Shown here: positions 46,290-57,383 of the stretch, piece after piece
Position numbering within the stretch: position 1 is the first letter of the stretch
How the letters are laid out: each line of letters starts with the position of its first letter
Source of the DNA: Rutpela maculata
Taxonomy: Eukaryota; Arthropoda; Insecta; Coleoptera; Cerambycidae
Reading direction: 5' to 3'
DNA: 64,000 nt
NCBI GenBank assembly: GCA_936432065.2
Contig: OW386290.2
Location: 130,060,677-130,124,676 of the forward strand
The notes under the pieces: generated by a model
The model's input: only the letters and a program-made list of their open reading frames with translations
Databases searched by the model: none
Told to the model about the DNA's origin: nothing
Translations under genes and position numbers: made by a program

Positions 46290-46880
46290 CGTATATTCGG
46301 TCATAAGTCTTTTGTTTTTTATGTTAGAGAAAAAATAAAAAAAAGTGTCGCAAAGCGCAATCAATTCTCTTTACATAAGCTGTCTACACATTTTTCGAAA
46401 AAACGATAATTATCGAGATATTCGAGGAAATGTAGGAAATTACACGTTTTCCTATAGTGTATGTAAATCTTAAAAAAATATTTTTTCTCAGAAACCTTTG
46501 TTTCGAAGGGCCGAGATTAACGGAGCGTCAAAGTAGTACATGATATTAAGTGAACATCGTTATGAGATGGATTTCAGTTAATTACCAATTAATTACGGTG
46601 ACAAAATGGAAAAATTTTACCGAAAAAAAAGTCACAAATCCCGCCCCTCTAATTCCTTCATTCTCGTCGGAATTCAAAAAATTTAAAAAAAAGAGTTTTA
46701 GCAAATTTAATTCTATTCAAATTAGCTAGAGTATTCTTTTGGCCTAGGAGCCAAGATTAAAAAGTTGCCAAGTGTAGAAGCTCAAAATTTGCGATTTTTT
46801 GCCGTACATTTCAGTAGTAGTTATCTCCGAAACGAAAAAAAAAATATCAAAATTCTGATGACAGCAAAAGATTCGTAGTG
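46290..46880 (-). repeat. Dispersed ~570-bp repeat, inverse copy of 34115-34695
   Basis: The match covers nearly the whole stretch. Just outside are ACTCCTC...GTGACGTCAGAT (about 46155) and an inverse ATCTGACGTCAC...AGGAGT (about 47218-47240), which could be the short inverted ends of a ~1.1-kb element containing this repeat; the arms are only about 40 bases and imperfect. Confidence 0.7.
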
Positions 46881-48119
46881 GAAAATAGTCATTTGACCTT
46901 ATTTTTTATTTCGAGCTAACTTCCACCGTTTCGGAGATATTTGCGAAAAAAAGCAAAAAACAGCTTATATTTCGGAGCCGAAAAAATTGCAGAAACATGC
47001 AATCTTGACACGTTCATATGTTTCGAAAAACACCATTGAGACGGCCATACGATGTCGCGACATAAAGAGGGAGTCTTCCAGATAAACCTGATCGTAAATT
47101 TCACGGCGAAATTCGAAAATTCGTCTTGGCATGAACGAATCAAAAGTAGCATTTTGTGATATTTCAGAAAGCCAAAGCAGAATCGGTGTCGCTTAACGCC
47201 GTCATCCGACCTTCTCCATCTGACGTCACGTTTCAGGAGTGGGTAAAATCGGGCAGATTTTAATCGTTTATATTTCTGGAAGAGATTTTTTTAAAATTTT
47301 TTTGTTGTCTATGGGGTTTTTAATGATGTTAGTTTACGATTTTGAGTATTTTAAATTAATTTTATTTTTTGGGCAAGTTCCCTATTATGACACACATATT
47401 GGATTGATCGTTTTGGATTTTTAATTTTTGAAAGCATATTTAGTGTAACCTGCTCCTAAAATCACTACTTTTAATGAAATTCCGACTAAAGTTACAACTG
47501 GAGTTTTCGAAGGGACAGGTCGAGTGAACGGATGTGCGGCTGAAACGCTCCCATGTAAAACGCGAAAATACCGGGTAAAACTCCGTTAAATTTGATAAAG
47601 CTTAAGTGAATTGTGGCCCAAAAAATTCCGCATAAATTTGTGCCATACAAAAAACAAAATTGAAATAGAATTAATATCTGAAAATAACTAATACAGAGTT
47701 ATTTAATAGCACCGCTCGGCTATCTGCAAATTAACAACACGTGTAGCCATAAAATAGGATCGACCAGTGCACTTCACGGCACTCAAGTGGGTCCAGCATG
47801 TGGCCAATAACAAATTTCATATACAAGAAACTTTTGGATAATAGTGAGTTATAAACAGGTCTAGATATGGTAAATTCCAATACCGAAGTGTGCCCACATA
47901 ACGTGAAGCGAAACAAGTGACATCATATACCCCCAGAAACCCGAACAAGAACAAATATCAGATAAGTCCTTATATTCTTAACTTGTATTATTAAACGTAC
48001 ATTTTCTTACAGGTCAATCATTTCCTAATAATTTTTAATTTATTTACTAACTGGTTGCAACTATTGAATCTGAACTGAGGCCGTAGGCACTAGTCAGTGG
48101 CGTACTATTAGTTTACTAG
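46881..48119. other. Spacer, nothing recognised
   Basis: No gene supported. A minus-strand open frame at 47152-46916 and others of about 60 codons are not recognised. Confidence 0.35.
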
Positions 48120-48990
48120 TAAAACGAAAAAAGAAAAATTGCTTTCATATTAGGAGACTTTAATGCACATATAGGAAAACACGGCCAGACGGAGGAAGAT
48201 AAAAGCATCATTGGAAAAACTTTACTCCACACATAACGAAAATGGAAACACGCTAAACAACCTAACACACATGTTTGACTTAATAATAAGAAGCACGTGG
48301 AGCAAAAGTGAAGCCTGTCATGGTACGGAGTAATGGAAACTCAATCTCACAAATGGGTCATATCCTGGTAGGTAGAGAGATAAGAGAAAGGATCAAGAAC
48401 ATTAAAGCAAATAGAACAGCAGACGTCAATACAGACCACAAAATCCAACACGGAAAATTGAAAAATAAAAGAAGAGAAAAGAGTAGAGGAAACAACAAAA
48501 CACCACTTAGAACCTGGAATAGCTGTCTACTATAGCACGATGACTTCCAGAAGAAATACTGTGAAGAAATAGGAAAACAACTGACAGGAGAAGAATTAGA
48601 CTGGACATCAATGGATAGAAAAATAAAAATTGCGGCAAGAAAAACATTAAAAAGGGACTGGTCACCTATGTGCCCGACAAGAAGGAGAAAAAATTACAAG
48701 TACGAACAGCTAAAAAATATGAAGGCTACACACAAAGAGAACCCGACGTTAAACATAAATGAAAAACTAAGAGAAGCATTGAAAGAAGAAAGAGAGGCGG
48801 AGAGAAACCGCGTCGAGGAAAAATGTAGAGCATTTTATGAAAACATAGGAACACTCCCAATAGGACAACGACTAAATCAAACCTTCAGATATCTGAAAAA
48901 AATATAGAAGAAACAAAGATACCCACAAAACAAGATTTGTAGAAGCACAAACACAAAAAGGGGAGTATAAACACTCCTTATTACGACACA
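48120..48990 (+). pseudogene. LINE endonuclease/pre-RT remnant
   Basis: Plus-strand frames give AFILGDFNAHIGKHG near 48145 (the G-D-F-N-A motif of LINE apurinic-type endonucleases), then a piece NGNSISQMGHILVGREIRER (48326-48385) equivalent to the I-D-H-I-L region, and DVNTDHKIQHGKLK near 48425 (the S-D-H catalytic region, with T-D-H). Downstream, 48611-48907 is a lysine-rich linker as found between endonuclease and RT. The RT domain itself is absent. Many frame breaks. The GDFNAHIG wording points to RTE- or related elements; not certain. Confidence 0.65.
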
Positions 48991-49013
48991 ATGCGGCAAC
49001 GCATCTCACAAAC

Positions 49014-49199
49014 AACTACACTGCTCATCCCACACTCCTGTACCATGCGTCATGTGGCTCTCGCTGCTGACAAGTAGCATGACCTAAATCCAACCCAGCA
49101 TGGACGTAGCCAGCCTAGCGGTATATCCTGGGAATGGCGGCAATGCCTACCGCATGCTGGTAAATCAATCAATCAATTCCGACGAAAGTTACAATGGTG
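49014..49199 (+). repeat. Retroposon tail ending in TCAA repeats
   Basis: GC-richer block (CTGCTCATCCCACACTC, GGACGTAGCCAGCCTAGC, TGCCTACCGCATGCTGG) ending in AATCAATCAATCAATT at 49164-49178. The short tandem tail suggests the 3' end of a LINE or SINE, possibly of the same element as the endonuclease remnant just upstream, with the middle deleted. Confidence 0.5.
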
Positions 49200-49203
49200 T
49201 TCT

Positions 49204-51229
49204 TGTAGAAGAACGCACTACCGGGCGTCAAAATGACGCGACACCAATTTATTTCTCAGGGGGCGCCAGTCGCGTATTACCCCGTTCTTCTACCTCCCAG
49301 GCGGGTTCGAGATAAGATGCACTTCGGTAGCCGAGTAATGGGACCAAGGCGGCACTACCACAGATCGGAAACTACGCTCTCTCTGGACCCGAATTCCCTC
49401 GTTAGGGGTTTAGGCACCTCTTAATTTCCTGAATTTTTGCATAAAAAAATCCCAACCGAAGAATTTCTCTGCGGAGGGATTAGTTTTGGTACGCGAAAAT
49501 CACGTTTTGGTCCATTAATAACGGAATATATTTCTCAAAAAACGCATAAAAAAATCCCTATCAAACCTTCGTAAAGCAACCAGAAGGTCGAACGTTAATG
49601 CGAATTAACTCGACACATCCGGCTTTCTCTACGAAAGTTCCAGGGATTATAGACCGTCAACAGGCCTCAAGATCAATTAAGAAATATTAGTTCAAAGAAT
49701 CCGTTTATTTAACAGAATTGGTTATACAAAATTCTCAAGAAAGAATCGTGCCTTCCCCAATCAAGGTAGTGACTTTCAGACCATACAAGCGAGAGCGCTC
49801 ACGCTAACGATCGATTAGGTAGAAAAGATTCATACGTACCTTCTCAAAATCAAAATGTGAGTTTTTAGAATCATTTCAGACTCTGGGTAAATGAATAATT
49901 AAGGCTGACTGAAATTAACTTAAAAAAAGTTTTACTAAATGAATTTAGTTTCGCTAGAGACTACCTAGCTTTAAAGTTCTTGTATCGTGGAGATTCACGT
50001 ACTCAAACACATTCAGAGGACTTATTACTGCATAAGTTGAGTGGCGTTCGATCAGTCCACGACTTACTAACCCTTATCACAGTCGATTCATAATATCGAT
50101 TTGGCAGCGTCTCACCTTCGAGCGACTATTAGGCAAAATTGAATTTTTTGATTTTTATGCACAAGGCGTTTTCCTCTATAACTTTGTCATTTGAAAAGCC
50201 CCGTTATTGGCTTTTCTACCATCGCTTTGTCTGGACTACTCAACGCGCTCGACCAAATTGCGAGCCGCTGGGTCAATCCAAACTCTTTCCATGCGAGAAA
50301 CCGGCCTTGTACATGTGCATTGATTTTTATCAATTTTTGCTTATCGGCACTACGCCGGCTTTGACAAAATCTTCTATTTTGCCTTTTGGATGCAGTGCAT
50401 CGTTAAAATTTTATGCTCATACTTTAGAATTGTGCTTTCAATGATCGTACCTCAAAGGTCAATGTCTTTGGTTGAGGAATAAAAAATAAAAAATAATTTA
50501 AAGTATATTTTCGTGGTACTTTTTAAACTGACTTCGTGGTACTTTTGAAAAATCCAGTTTAAGACCAATTTTAGCGTACTTTTGAAAAATCGATTTTCGA
50601 GCCAAATTTCAAGGTACTTTTGAAAAACTAATCTGCGGGTGAAATTTTGGCGTACTTTTGAAAAATCGATTTTCAAGCCAAATTTCAAGGTACTTTTGAA
50701 AAGTTAATCCGCGGGTGAAATTTTGGTGTACTTTTGAAAAATTGATTTTCAAGCCAAATTTCAAGGTACTTTTGAAAAGTTAATCTGCGGGTGAAATTTT
50801 GGCGTACTTTTGAAAAATCGATCTTCAAGCCAAATTTCAACGCAGTTTTGAAAAATTAGTCTGCAAGTGAAACTTTGGCGTACTTTCGATAAATCGATTC
50901 CTGGGCCAGATTTTGACGCCCTTCCAAAAATATTATTTTTCAAAGTCCAATTTATGGTACCTTTGAAAAAGTATACTATTCATAAATCTTTGTCATTATA
51001 TACTTCTACTCTGATATTCTGAACCAAAAACATTTTTCCTAAGTGAAAATTCGGTGTTTCTTCGAATTTTCGCCTGGTCATTTCCAACGCCTTATAGAAC
51101 CCAAAACGGTCCTTGTGGACTGATCTGCGCCTCTGCAGACTCCCAAAAATGTCTTTAAATGAAATTTTTGCCTAAGTCGAATTTTGATTATGTCTTCAAC
51201 TTAGGACGATTTTGGAGAGTTCTACAACA
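49204..51229 (-). repeat. 3' LTR
   Basis: Same length and ends as the 5' LTR. 76-bp tandem repeat starts at 50574, 50650, 50726, 50802 and 50878 (GCGTACTTTTGAAAAATCGA as the leading word). Confidence 0.95.
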
Positions 51230-51241
51230 CTCCCCTCCTTT
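51230..51241 (-). promoter_or_regulatory. Polypurine tract
   Basis: AAAGGAGGGGAG on the minus strand, directly before the 3' LTR: the expected primer site for plus-strand DNA synthesis. Confidence 0.85.
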
Positions 51242-51822
51242 GGTTGAATCTTACTCATCGATCGCCTTTAATTTCCATATTCACTTGTATGTCTGTATGC
51301 CTTCATTTGACGGTCTGACCTATGTACAGATGTTTAAAAAATAACGGCCTTAATTGGGGCAGACGGCTGATTCGCCTATCTAACTTAAAAATAAATACAT
51401 TTTTTAAACAATACGCCAAGTTGATACAACATTTTTATCAACTTAATTACACCCGCGTCGAGGTGCGAAGCGTAGCACAATTTTGATTAGCGTCCACTCT
51501 CACTAATTCGTTGCACTCGCTTTTTCGCTCTGGTCTCGCTCTTGCTTAACTTCGGACCTTTCTAGAAGAGTCTGTCTATATCTCCATGCCGCAGCTTGGA
51601 CGGTCCTCGCCTTTGAGTTCCAGACTTCACCATGCCGCGCCCTTGCGACAGGCTGGGTCATCTTTCCATTTCTGCACATGGAAAATGCAGTTCTGCAACT
51701 AGATTGACTTTTTAGCAAGTCGTCGACTGGGACGCGTCGACTAACAAACACAATGTGTTGTTTTTAATGAAATATTTTTCTAACATGAATTTTGTTAACT
51801 TATAATGGTTAGAAATTGGTTC

Positions 51823-52360
51823 TTCGTAAGGTAGATTGAATCGGCTTACGATACTCGTGCGGTCATCACTACTTTGTGAAAAAAAAATATATAAAAAAAA
51901 AAAAAAATTGAAGCGTCTTCTTGAGCGAAGAACGGCTTCTGAAACTCGTCTCGTAGTTTCTACTTCGTAAGGTAGATTAAATCGGCTTACGATACTCGTG
52001 CGGTCATCACGACTTGTGAAAAAAGTATAAAAAAAAAAAAATCGAAGCGTCTTCTTGAGCGAAGAACGGCTTCTGAAACTCGTCTCGTAGTTTCTACTTC
52101 GTAAGGTAGATTAAATTGGCTTACGATACTCGTGCGGTCATCACGACTTGTGAAAAAAGTATAAAAAAAAAATCGAAGCGTCTTCTTGAGCGAAGAACGG
52201 CTTCTGAAACTCGTCTCGTAGTTTCTACTTCGTAAGGTAGATTAAATCGGCTTACGATGCTCGTGCGGTCATCACGACTTGTGAAAAAAGTATAAAAAAA
52301 AAAATCGAAGCGTCTTCTTGAGCGAAGAACGGCTTCTGAAACTCGTAGTTTCCATTTGGG
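51823..52360 (-). repeat. Tandem array in the pol-3' LTR interval, ~131-141-bp units
   Basis: Unit starts TTCGTAAGGTAGATT at 51823, 51964, 52098 and 52229. Each carries GGCTTACGATACTCGTGCGG, an A-rich run, then GAAGCGTCTTCTTGAGCGAA and GGCTTCTGAAACTCGTCTCG. Unit length differences come from the A-run. A diverged outer repeat flanks the array: CTTTCCAT.TCTGC.CATGGA occurs near 51660 and 52545. The array lies where errantivirus-like gypsy elements carry env; no env frame is present. Open frames 51751-51503 and 52602-52252 are by-products. Confidence 0.9.
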
Positions 52361-52654
52361 GTATACGTTAATTTTGTTGACTTAAAATGATTAAAATAGA
52401 AGTTGTCTTCTTGCATAAGAAAAACAGCTTCCGAAACTCGTACTGATTCGTACTTATGCCTACGTCCATTACTCGAACTTGGCGGCTCTCGCTCTTGAGA
52501 AGCTAGGCTTACCGGATCGCGCTCTTGCGTCGGGTTCGCCGTCTTTCCATGTCTGCTCATGGAGTAGACTTTAAATTTTCGATTCGACCGCATATAGGTC
52601 AAAATCGCTACTTAGAATTTTGAGAAAAAATATAAAAAAAAGCGAAAACGGCTA

Positions 52655-55600
52655 TTAGCCGTGGTCGACCTCAGAAATATCTAGAGGTGACTCTTCTATG
52701 TCTGGCTCATCTCGAGCATCATCGGGATCTCGACTTATTACATCCTGCTCATCTTGAGCTCTTGCGGGAACATTGATTTGAACTAGTGTGGTATCGCTAC
52801 GTCGCTCTGACCTGGGCGCGATCTCATTGTCTGATGAGGAAGCGTCGTCACTAAGATGAGTTTCATCCGGACTATCTTCTGATTCTTCAGACAATTCCAA
52901 TTCAACATCGGGGTCTCCCTTAGGTGCCGGCCTGATGGCATTGACATGTAATCTCGTCGAAGTTACCCCCTTGTGAATGAGGTAAACTTCATTGGACAAT
53001 CTCTTTAAAACCTTGTGTGGCCCACTCCACGACGGTGTGAAGGTATGATCCTTCCTGATCCTTTTAGTCATTACCATATCTCCCACTTTATATACGACCG
53101 GCGTTACCGCCACTTTGGGCGCGTAACGCCATTGGTAATTTGTTTGATTTTTACGAATCTCCTTGACTCTTTCAAGGCGGGGAACGTCCGCTTGATTACG
53201 ACGTTCTTGTCTATAAGCGAACATATTCCAATCACCAATCTGCGGTAATTCATAACCGAGTACTACGAAACTGGGCGTATGCCCCGTAGCGGCGTTTTTT
53301 CTTGTTCTCAAGATATATGCCATCTGACTAACATGTCGATCCCACTCGTCGTTGGGTGAACCATATAATAAGGTTTTTAAGATCTTCTTAGCTTCTTGCA
53401 CCCTCCTTTCTATTGGATTGGCCTGTTGGTGGTAAGCTGCTGTGAAGAATCTTTCAATATTGTTACGTGTACAGAACGTATCGTAAAAGCCGGAATTGAA
53501 GTGGCCTCCCTGGTCGGAAATGATGACCCTCGGAACGCCATATCTCGCCACTAGTTCCTCTTCGATAAATTGTGCTATTGTTTTTCCACTGACTTGGGTG
53601 AACGCCTTGGCTTCGACCCACTTACTAAATACATCCTCTACCATTAATATATATCGGTTATCTGCATCTTTGGTTCGCTGAAGCGGTCCGATTACATCGA
53701 CGCTTAGAACTTCGAACGGATGCGATGGAGCATGGCTTCTGAGAGGAGCCTTCGGTTGTGATTGTCTGCTTTTTACGGAATTACAAATAATGCACTCATT
53801 TAAATATTTGTTAACTAGTCTCGACAAATTATTAAAATAATAGCGGCCCGAGATGATTCTAACAGTTTCATCGCGGCCGGGGTGACCTACTTCCGGTCGG
53901 TCGTGAAAATGAGATATTACTCTCATGACCATACGTTTTGGTACGTATAATTTTTCTTTGACATTTTCGCCGTTCGTCCAAAGTGTGCCGCCTATCACTT
54001 GTCTTGTATTGACGAATTTCACCTCTGCCTCGGTTTTATCTGCTTGTCGCACTAGAGTATTCCATCGTTCGATTTGGTCTTGGATATCTCTGGAGTGCGT
54101 TTGCGCTTCTCTGACCTGATCGTTTAATTCCAATGTGGTAATCACTGATATTCGTTCCTTGTACGAGAATTTTGGTGGATACATCCTTTCCTCTTCGTCG
54201 TTTGCTTCGACGTTTGGGCCTTGAGGATTCCTGCTAAGATAGTCTGCCAATATATTTTCCTTGCCGGGACAATGTTCTATGGTGAAGCTGTATTCCTGAA
54301 GTAATAATGACCAACGTGTAAATTTAGTTTTCTCGTCCTTATGCTTATTTAACCATAGTAAAGCTCGATTGTCGGTTTTGACTATAAATGGACGGTCTGC
54401 CAAATATATTTTGTATTTCCTTATATAATTAACGACGCTCAAACATTCCAATTCATTGATATGGTATTTTCTCTCCGTCGGAGATAACGTATTACTAGCA
54501 TAAGAGACGATGTGCTTCTGGTCATTATCCCCCAATTGATATAATACTGCAGATAATCCTATTAAGGATGCGTCCGTCTGCAGTATGAACATTTTATTGA
54601 AATCTGGCCGGTGCAGTCCTAGAGGTTTATTTAATACCTCTTTCAGTAGGATAAAGGATTCTTGGGCTTCTGTATTCCACTTATAGCGCCAGTCCTTCGA
54701 GAGTAGTCGGGTCAAGGGCTTAGTAATTATTGCAACATTCGGGATATATTCACGTACCCAATTACATAGGCCAAGGAAACTCTGAAGCTGGCGCTTTGTC
54801 GTAGGTACAGGATAGCTCTGTATCTGCAGAATATGTTTTTCTAAAGGTTGAGTAGTATTGGCATTTATCTTATGCCCGAGATAGGTTATACTAGATGTGG
54901 CTACCACACATTTTTCTGGTGACACTTTTAAATTATGTAAACGTAGGCGTTCAAAGACGGCTCTCAGATGGTTTACATGCTGATTTATATTTTCACTGTA
55001 GATGATAATATCATCGAGATATACTTTGCAGAAATGATGCAAGTAGCCGGTCAATACGTCTCTTGCCATAAATTTTTGGAATGTACATGGAGCGGTCTTC
55101 AATCCGAAAGGCATCACGTTAAATCGGTAAGATGCTCCATCTAATGTTGTAAACGTAGAATAGTTTTTTGACGACTCCTCAAGAGGGATTTGCCAATATC
55201 CGCTCTTGAGGTCCAACACCGTAAATATGTTGGCGTTTCCTAGATCCTTTATACTCTCGTATATCTTTGGTAAGACGGATGCTTCGTCTTCCGTTACTTC
55301 ATTTAAGTGACGATAATCAATGCAGAAGCGAGGCTTCTTGCCGGGCCTTTCAATTATAATGGGAGGCGAACTGTACTGAGCGGTACTCGGTTCTATGACC
55401 CCGGCTTTCAGCATCTCTTCAATTTGATCGTACATAACTTTTTTCTTAGAAGGAGACATGGGGTAGGGTTTGATATTGAACGGGCGGTCGTCTTTAACTT
55501 TTATTTTATGTTTCGTTGTCACCGTGGTAGCTTGGGTAGGCACCGCGGTGAACAATTCAGCGAATTCCTCGAATAGAGGTTTTAAATTATCGTTTCCGAT

Positions 55601-56128
55601 GATCAGTTCTTCGGGAAGCCGGCATTGCTTCCTTGCTTGATGTGCCGCTTGATTCCAGAAGACGGTTATTCGCTCTTCGGTGCCGACGTAGACACATTTA
55701 CGTTGATAATCGAATACGACATTGTGAGCATATAAAAAGGGGGCTCCCAGAATGAGCTCTTCGTTTAAATTTTGAATGACCTGAAACGTGGTCTGAAAGG
55801 GTACATCTAGTACATTAACGTTTATGGTCGTAGTCCCGAGGGATTCTACTAAACCATCGCCACAAGCCATAACAAAAGTTTGGGGAGCTGTAAGTTGATC
55901 AATGTCGTTCAAAAATTTCGGTTGGATAATATTCCTTGTCGAACCTGTATCCAATAAAGCGTTAACCGCTCGATTATTAATTATAATCTTAATGCGAGGC
56001 AGAGGGAAAGCGTCGTTGGTTTGATTGATAGATTCTAATGGAGTGAATCGGTGGGGAGATAGGTTGACTTCTTGATCCTTAAACAGGTAATTAAGGTCAG
56101 GAAGGTCATCGAAGTTTTTTAATTTAAA
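52655..56128 (-). CDS. pol: Pol polyprotein (protease, RT, RNase H, integrase), -1 frame
   Basis: The open frame extends upstream of the start-like codon at 55954 to the end of gag without a stop, so it is read as a gag-pol fusion. Counting from 55954: aspartic protease D-T-G-S at residues 2-5, with ILGAPFL about residue 68; RT about 150-420 with FCIDYRHLN, motif A VLDLKSGYWQ (D248), MPFGLKTAP and the catalytic YLDD at 312-315; RNase H about 455-575 (TDAS D461, E501, TDNR D528, D571); integrase zinc H-H-C-C about 682-724, core D753, D814 and E849 (D-D-35-E type), then a W-S-G-P-H-K-V block of the GPY/F type near 990. The acidic C-terminus ends at TAA 52657-52655. All catalytic residues are present. 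No chromodomain seen. It makes DNA from the element RNA and inserts it. Confidence 0.93.
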   Translation of the reverse strand, partial: FKLKNFDDLPDLNYLFKDQEVNLSPHRFTPLESINQTNDAFPLPRIKIIINNRAVNALLDTGSTRNIIQPKFLNDIDQLTAPQTFVMACGDGLVESLGTTTINVNVLDVPFQTTFQVIQNLNEELILGAPFLYAHNVVFDYQRKCVYVGTEERITVFWNQAAHQARKQCRLPEELIIGNDNLKPLFEEFAELFTAVPTQATTVTTKHKIKVKDDRPFNIKPYPMSPSKKKVMYDQIEEMLKAGVIEPSTAQYSSPPIIIERPGKKPRFCIDYRHLNEVTEDEASVLPKIYESIKDLGNANIFTVLDLKSGYWQIPLEESSKNYSTFTTLDGASYRFNVMPFGLKTAPCTFQKFMARDVLTGYLHHFCKVYLDDIIIYSENINQHVNHLRAVFERLRLHNLKVSPEKCVVATSSITYLGHKINANTTQPLEKHILQIQSYPVPTTKRQLQSFLGLCNWVREYIPNVAIITKPLTRLLSKDWRYKWNTEAQESFILLKEVLNKPLGLHRPDFNKMFILQTDASLIGLSAVLYQLGDNDQKHIVSYASNTLSPTERKYHINELECLSVVNYIRKYKIYLADRPFIVKTDNRALLWLNKHKDEKTKFTRWSLLLQEYSFTIEHCPGKENILADYLSRNPQGPNVEANDEEERMYPPKFSYKERISVITTLELNDQVREAQTHSRDIQDQIERWNTLVRQADKTEAEVKFVNTRQVIGGTLWTNGENVKEKLYVPKRMVMRVISHFHDRPEVGHPGRDETVRIISGRYYFNNLSRLVNKYLNECIICNSVKSRQSQPKAPLRSHAPSHPFEVLSVDVIGPLQRTKDADNRYILMVEDVFSKWVEAKAFTQVSGKTIAQFIEEELVARYGVPRVIISDQGGHFNSGFYDTFCTRNNIERFFTAAYHQQANPIERRVQEAKKILKTLLYGSPNDEWDRHVSQMAYILRTRKNAATGHTPSFVVLGYELPQIGDWNMFAYRQERRNQADVPRLERVKEIRKNQTNYQWRYAPKVAVTPVVYKVGDMVMTKRIRKDHTFTPSWSGPHKVLKRLSNEVYLIHKGVTSTRLHVNAIRPAPKGDPDVELELSEESEDSPDETHLSDDASSSDNEIAPRSERRSDTTLVQINVPARAQDEQDVISRDPDDARDEPDIEESPLDISEVDHG

Positions 56129-57333
56129 CTTCTTGCTTCGGAGCTTCCTCGAGGGTCGCTTCGAGCCTGCTGGGGCCTGGTAGGCGGGGCTGGTACAGTT
56201 CGGCCTGGGCCATCGCCTCTGACCCCCGCTTGGTTTCCCGTATTCATATTACGATAGGGATTGTTTGGGCATTCCGCATGAAAATGCCACTGCTCCGTTG
56301 GGCAATATCTGCAAGGGCGATACGGGACTCGGGAGTTCCTTACGTCTCCAGTACCCCTTCTCGGTATATCCCCTCTAGGCAGCGAGGAAATATTATTTGC
56401 AAAATGCACCCTTGGTGCTGGCGGATTATCTCTTCTTTGAGATCCATTGAATGGTGTCCTAGATGCACCAAAGGAACTGGAGGACGGCTTCGCTAATGCG
56501 GAGGGTTCCGTTCTCCAGTTACTGCTCGATTGCTGATTCCCTTGAGCTGAAGCGGTAGAGGTGGACGCTTCTCGGTCTTTGCTTTTTTTTGCATTTTGCA
56601 GAATCTCGAATTCTTTATTCTCATCCATGATTTTGGCCATTTGTTCGGTCATCGTCACTAGTGTATTTGTATCTAGTATGACGGCACTCTTTAGGAGCAT
56701 TTTCATATCAGGTCTCAACTGATTGAAGATGGTAGCCGCCTTCATCGCCTCCGGCTTAAACGGATCGATCCTCTTGAAGAGGCATACCTTCCTGGAAATA
56801 AATACTGACGTATTTTCCTCGGCATCTTGTTTCTTGCCATATAAATTAGCTACTGCTTCGGTGAGTACTTCACCTGAATCGTAACGGCTTCTGAACCGCT
56901 CGAGGAATAGAGGATACGTGGTAATTAGGGTTCGGTATTGTTCGAACCATTTCTTGGCATCGTCTTTGAGTTGTTCTGATATTTTATATAGACGGTCGTT
57001 ATCCTGCGTAATTCGTACTCGGACGAAAAATTCCTCCATATGATGAATGAAGGTTTCAGGGTCTTCGTGTTCGAAGCCATGAAATTCCGCATTTGGATGT
57101 TTCGACCGATACTTATGCTCGTGCGTGGCTTCGCTTAGAGCTTTGGCAAGACCTGCTGCCATTTGGGCGAACACTTGTTCTGAGGAGGGCTGTATGACTC
57201 CTTCAGTGGTACTCGGGCCTACCCCCGAACTACCCAGTACATCCTCCGCGCACGGCCTCTCTAACCCTCTAGAGACGTTGTCCATCACAGATGTCGGCTC
57301 GTCGTAAAACTGGAAAGGCGTTGATTCATCCAT
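56119..57333 (-). CDS. gag: Gag protein of the gypsy element
   Basis: 404 residues; structural capsid/nucleocapsid polyprotein that packages the element's RNA. The start ATG at 57333 lies about 30 bases downstream of the PBS. The N-terminal 90 residues are variable and acidic. A retrotransposon capsid domain follows at about 75-240 (HGFEHEDPETFIHHMEEFF, DDAKKWFEQY, FLERFRSRYD, FNQLRPDM). A Ser/Pro/Arg-rich linker leads to a variant zinc knuckle, C341-x2-C344-x5-H350-x4-C355. The knuckle has one residue more than the canonical CX2CX4HX4C. The frame stops at TAA 56121-56119, overlapping the frameshift site. The frame is intact with no internal stop, unlike almost all other coding remnants here. 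Confidence 0.9.
   Translation of the reverse strand: MDESTPFQFYDEPTSVMDNVSRGLERPCAEDVLGSSGVGPSTTEGVIQPSSEQVFAQMAAGLAKALSEATHEHKYRSKHPNAEFHGFEHEDPETFIHHMEEFFVRVRITQDNDRLYKISEQLKDDAKKWFEQYRTLITTYPLFLERFRSRYDSGEVLTEAVANLYGKKQDAEENTSVFISRKVCLFKRIDPFKPEAMKAATIFNQLRPDMKMLLKSAVILDTNTLVTMTEQMAKIMDENKEFEILQNAKKSKDREASTSTASAQGNQQSSSNWRTEPSALAKPSSSSFGASRTPFNGSQRRDNPPAPRVHFANNISSLPRGDIPRRGTGDVRNSRVPYRPCRYCPTEQWHFHAECPNNPYRNMNTGNQAGVRGDGPGRTVPAPPTRPQQARSDPRGSSEARSLN
56122..56128 (-). promoter_or_regulatory. -1 ribosomal frameshift site T TTA AAT
   Basis: The heptamer TTTAAAT in the gag phase is T-TTA-AAT, the canonical X-XXY-YYZ form, directly followed by the gag stop TAA. A one-base backward slip changes the frame to TTT-AAA-TTA and enters pol, which stays open from here to 52655. 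Whether a stimulatory structure lies downstream was not assessed. Confidence 0.8.
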
Positions 57334-57365
57334 ATCCTTTCCAGAAAGCCCTGCTGACTAACAAC

Positions 57366-57383
57366 GCCCCACGTTGGGCGCCA
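57366..57383 (-). promoter_or_regulatory. Primer-binding site, tRNA-Lys type
   Basis: On the minus strand TGGCGCCCAACGTGGGGC lies immediately after the 5' LTR with no gap. Its plus-strand complement GCCCCACGTTGGGCGCCA is the 3' end of an insect-type tRNA-Lys including CCA (established for tRNA-Lys(CTT); not checked by alignment here). It primes minus-strand DNA synthesis. Confidence 0.85.

Noticed and set aside
50452..50943. Minus-strand open frames in the LTR
   Set aside because: Translations of the 76-base repeat, repeated word for word in the other LTR; no known protein.
52252..52330. CRISPR-like array
   Set aside because: The repeats at 51823-52360 are long (131-141 bases) with no unique spacers, inside a retrotransposon of an animal genome.
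51503..52602. Possible env or accessory genes of the gypsy element
   Set aside because: Open frames of 82 and 116 codons run through tandem units and A-runs; no signal peptide, cleavage site or membrane anchor is seen.
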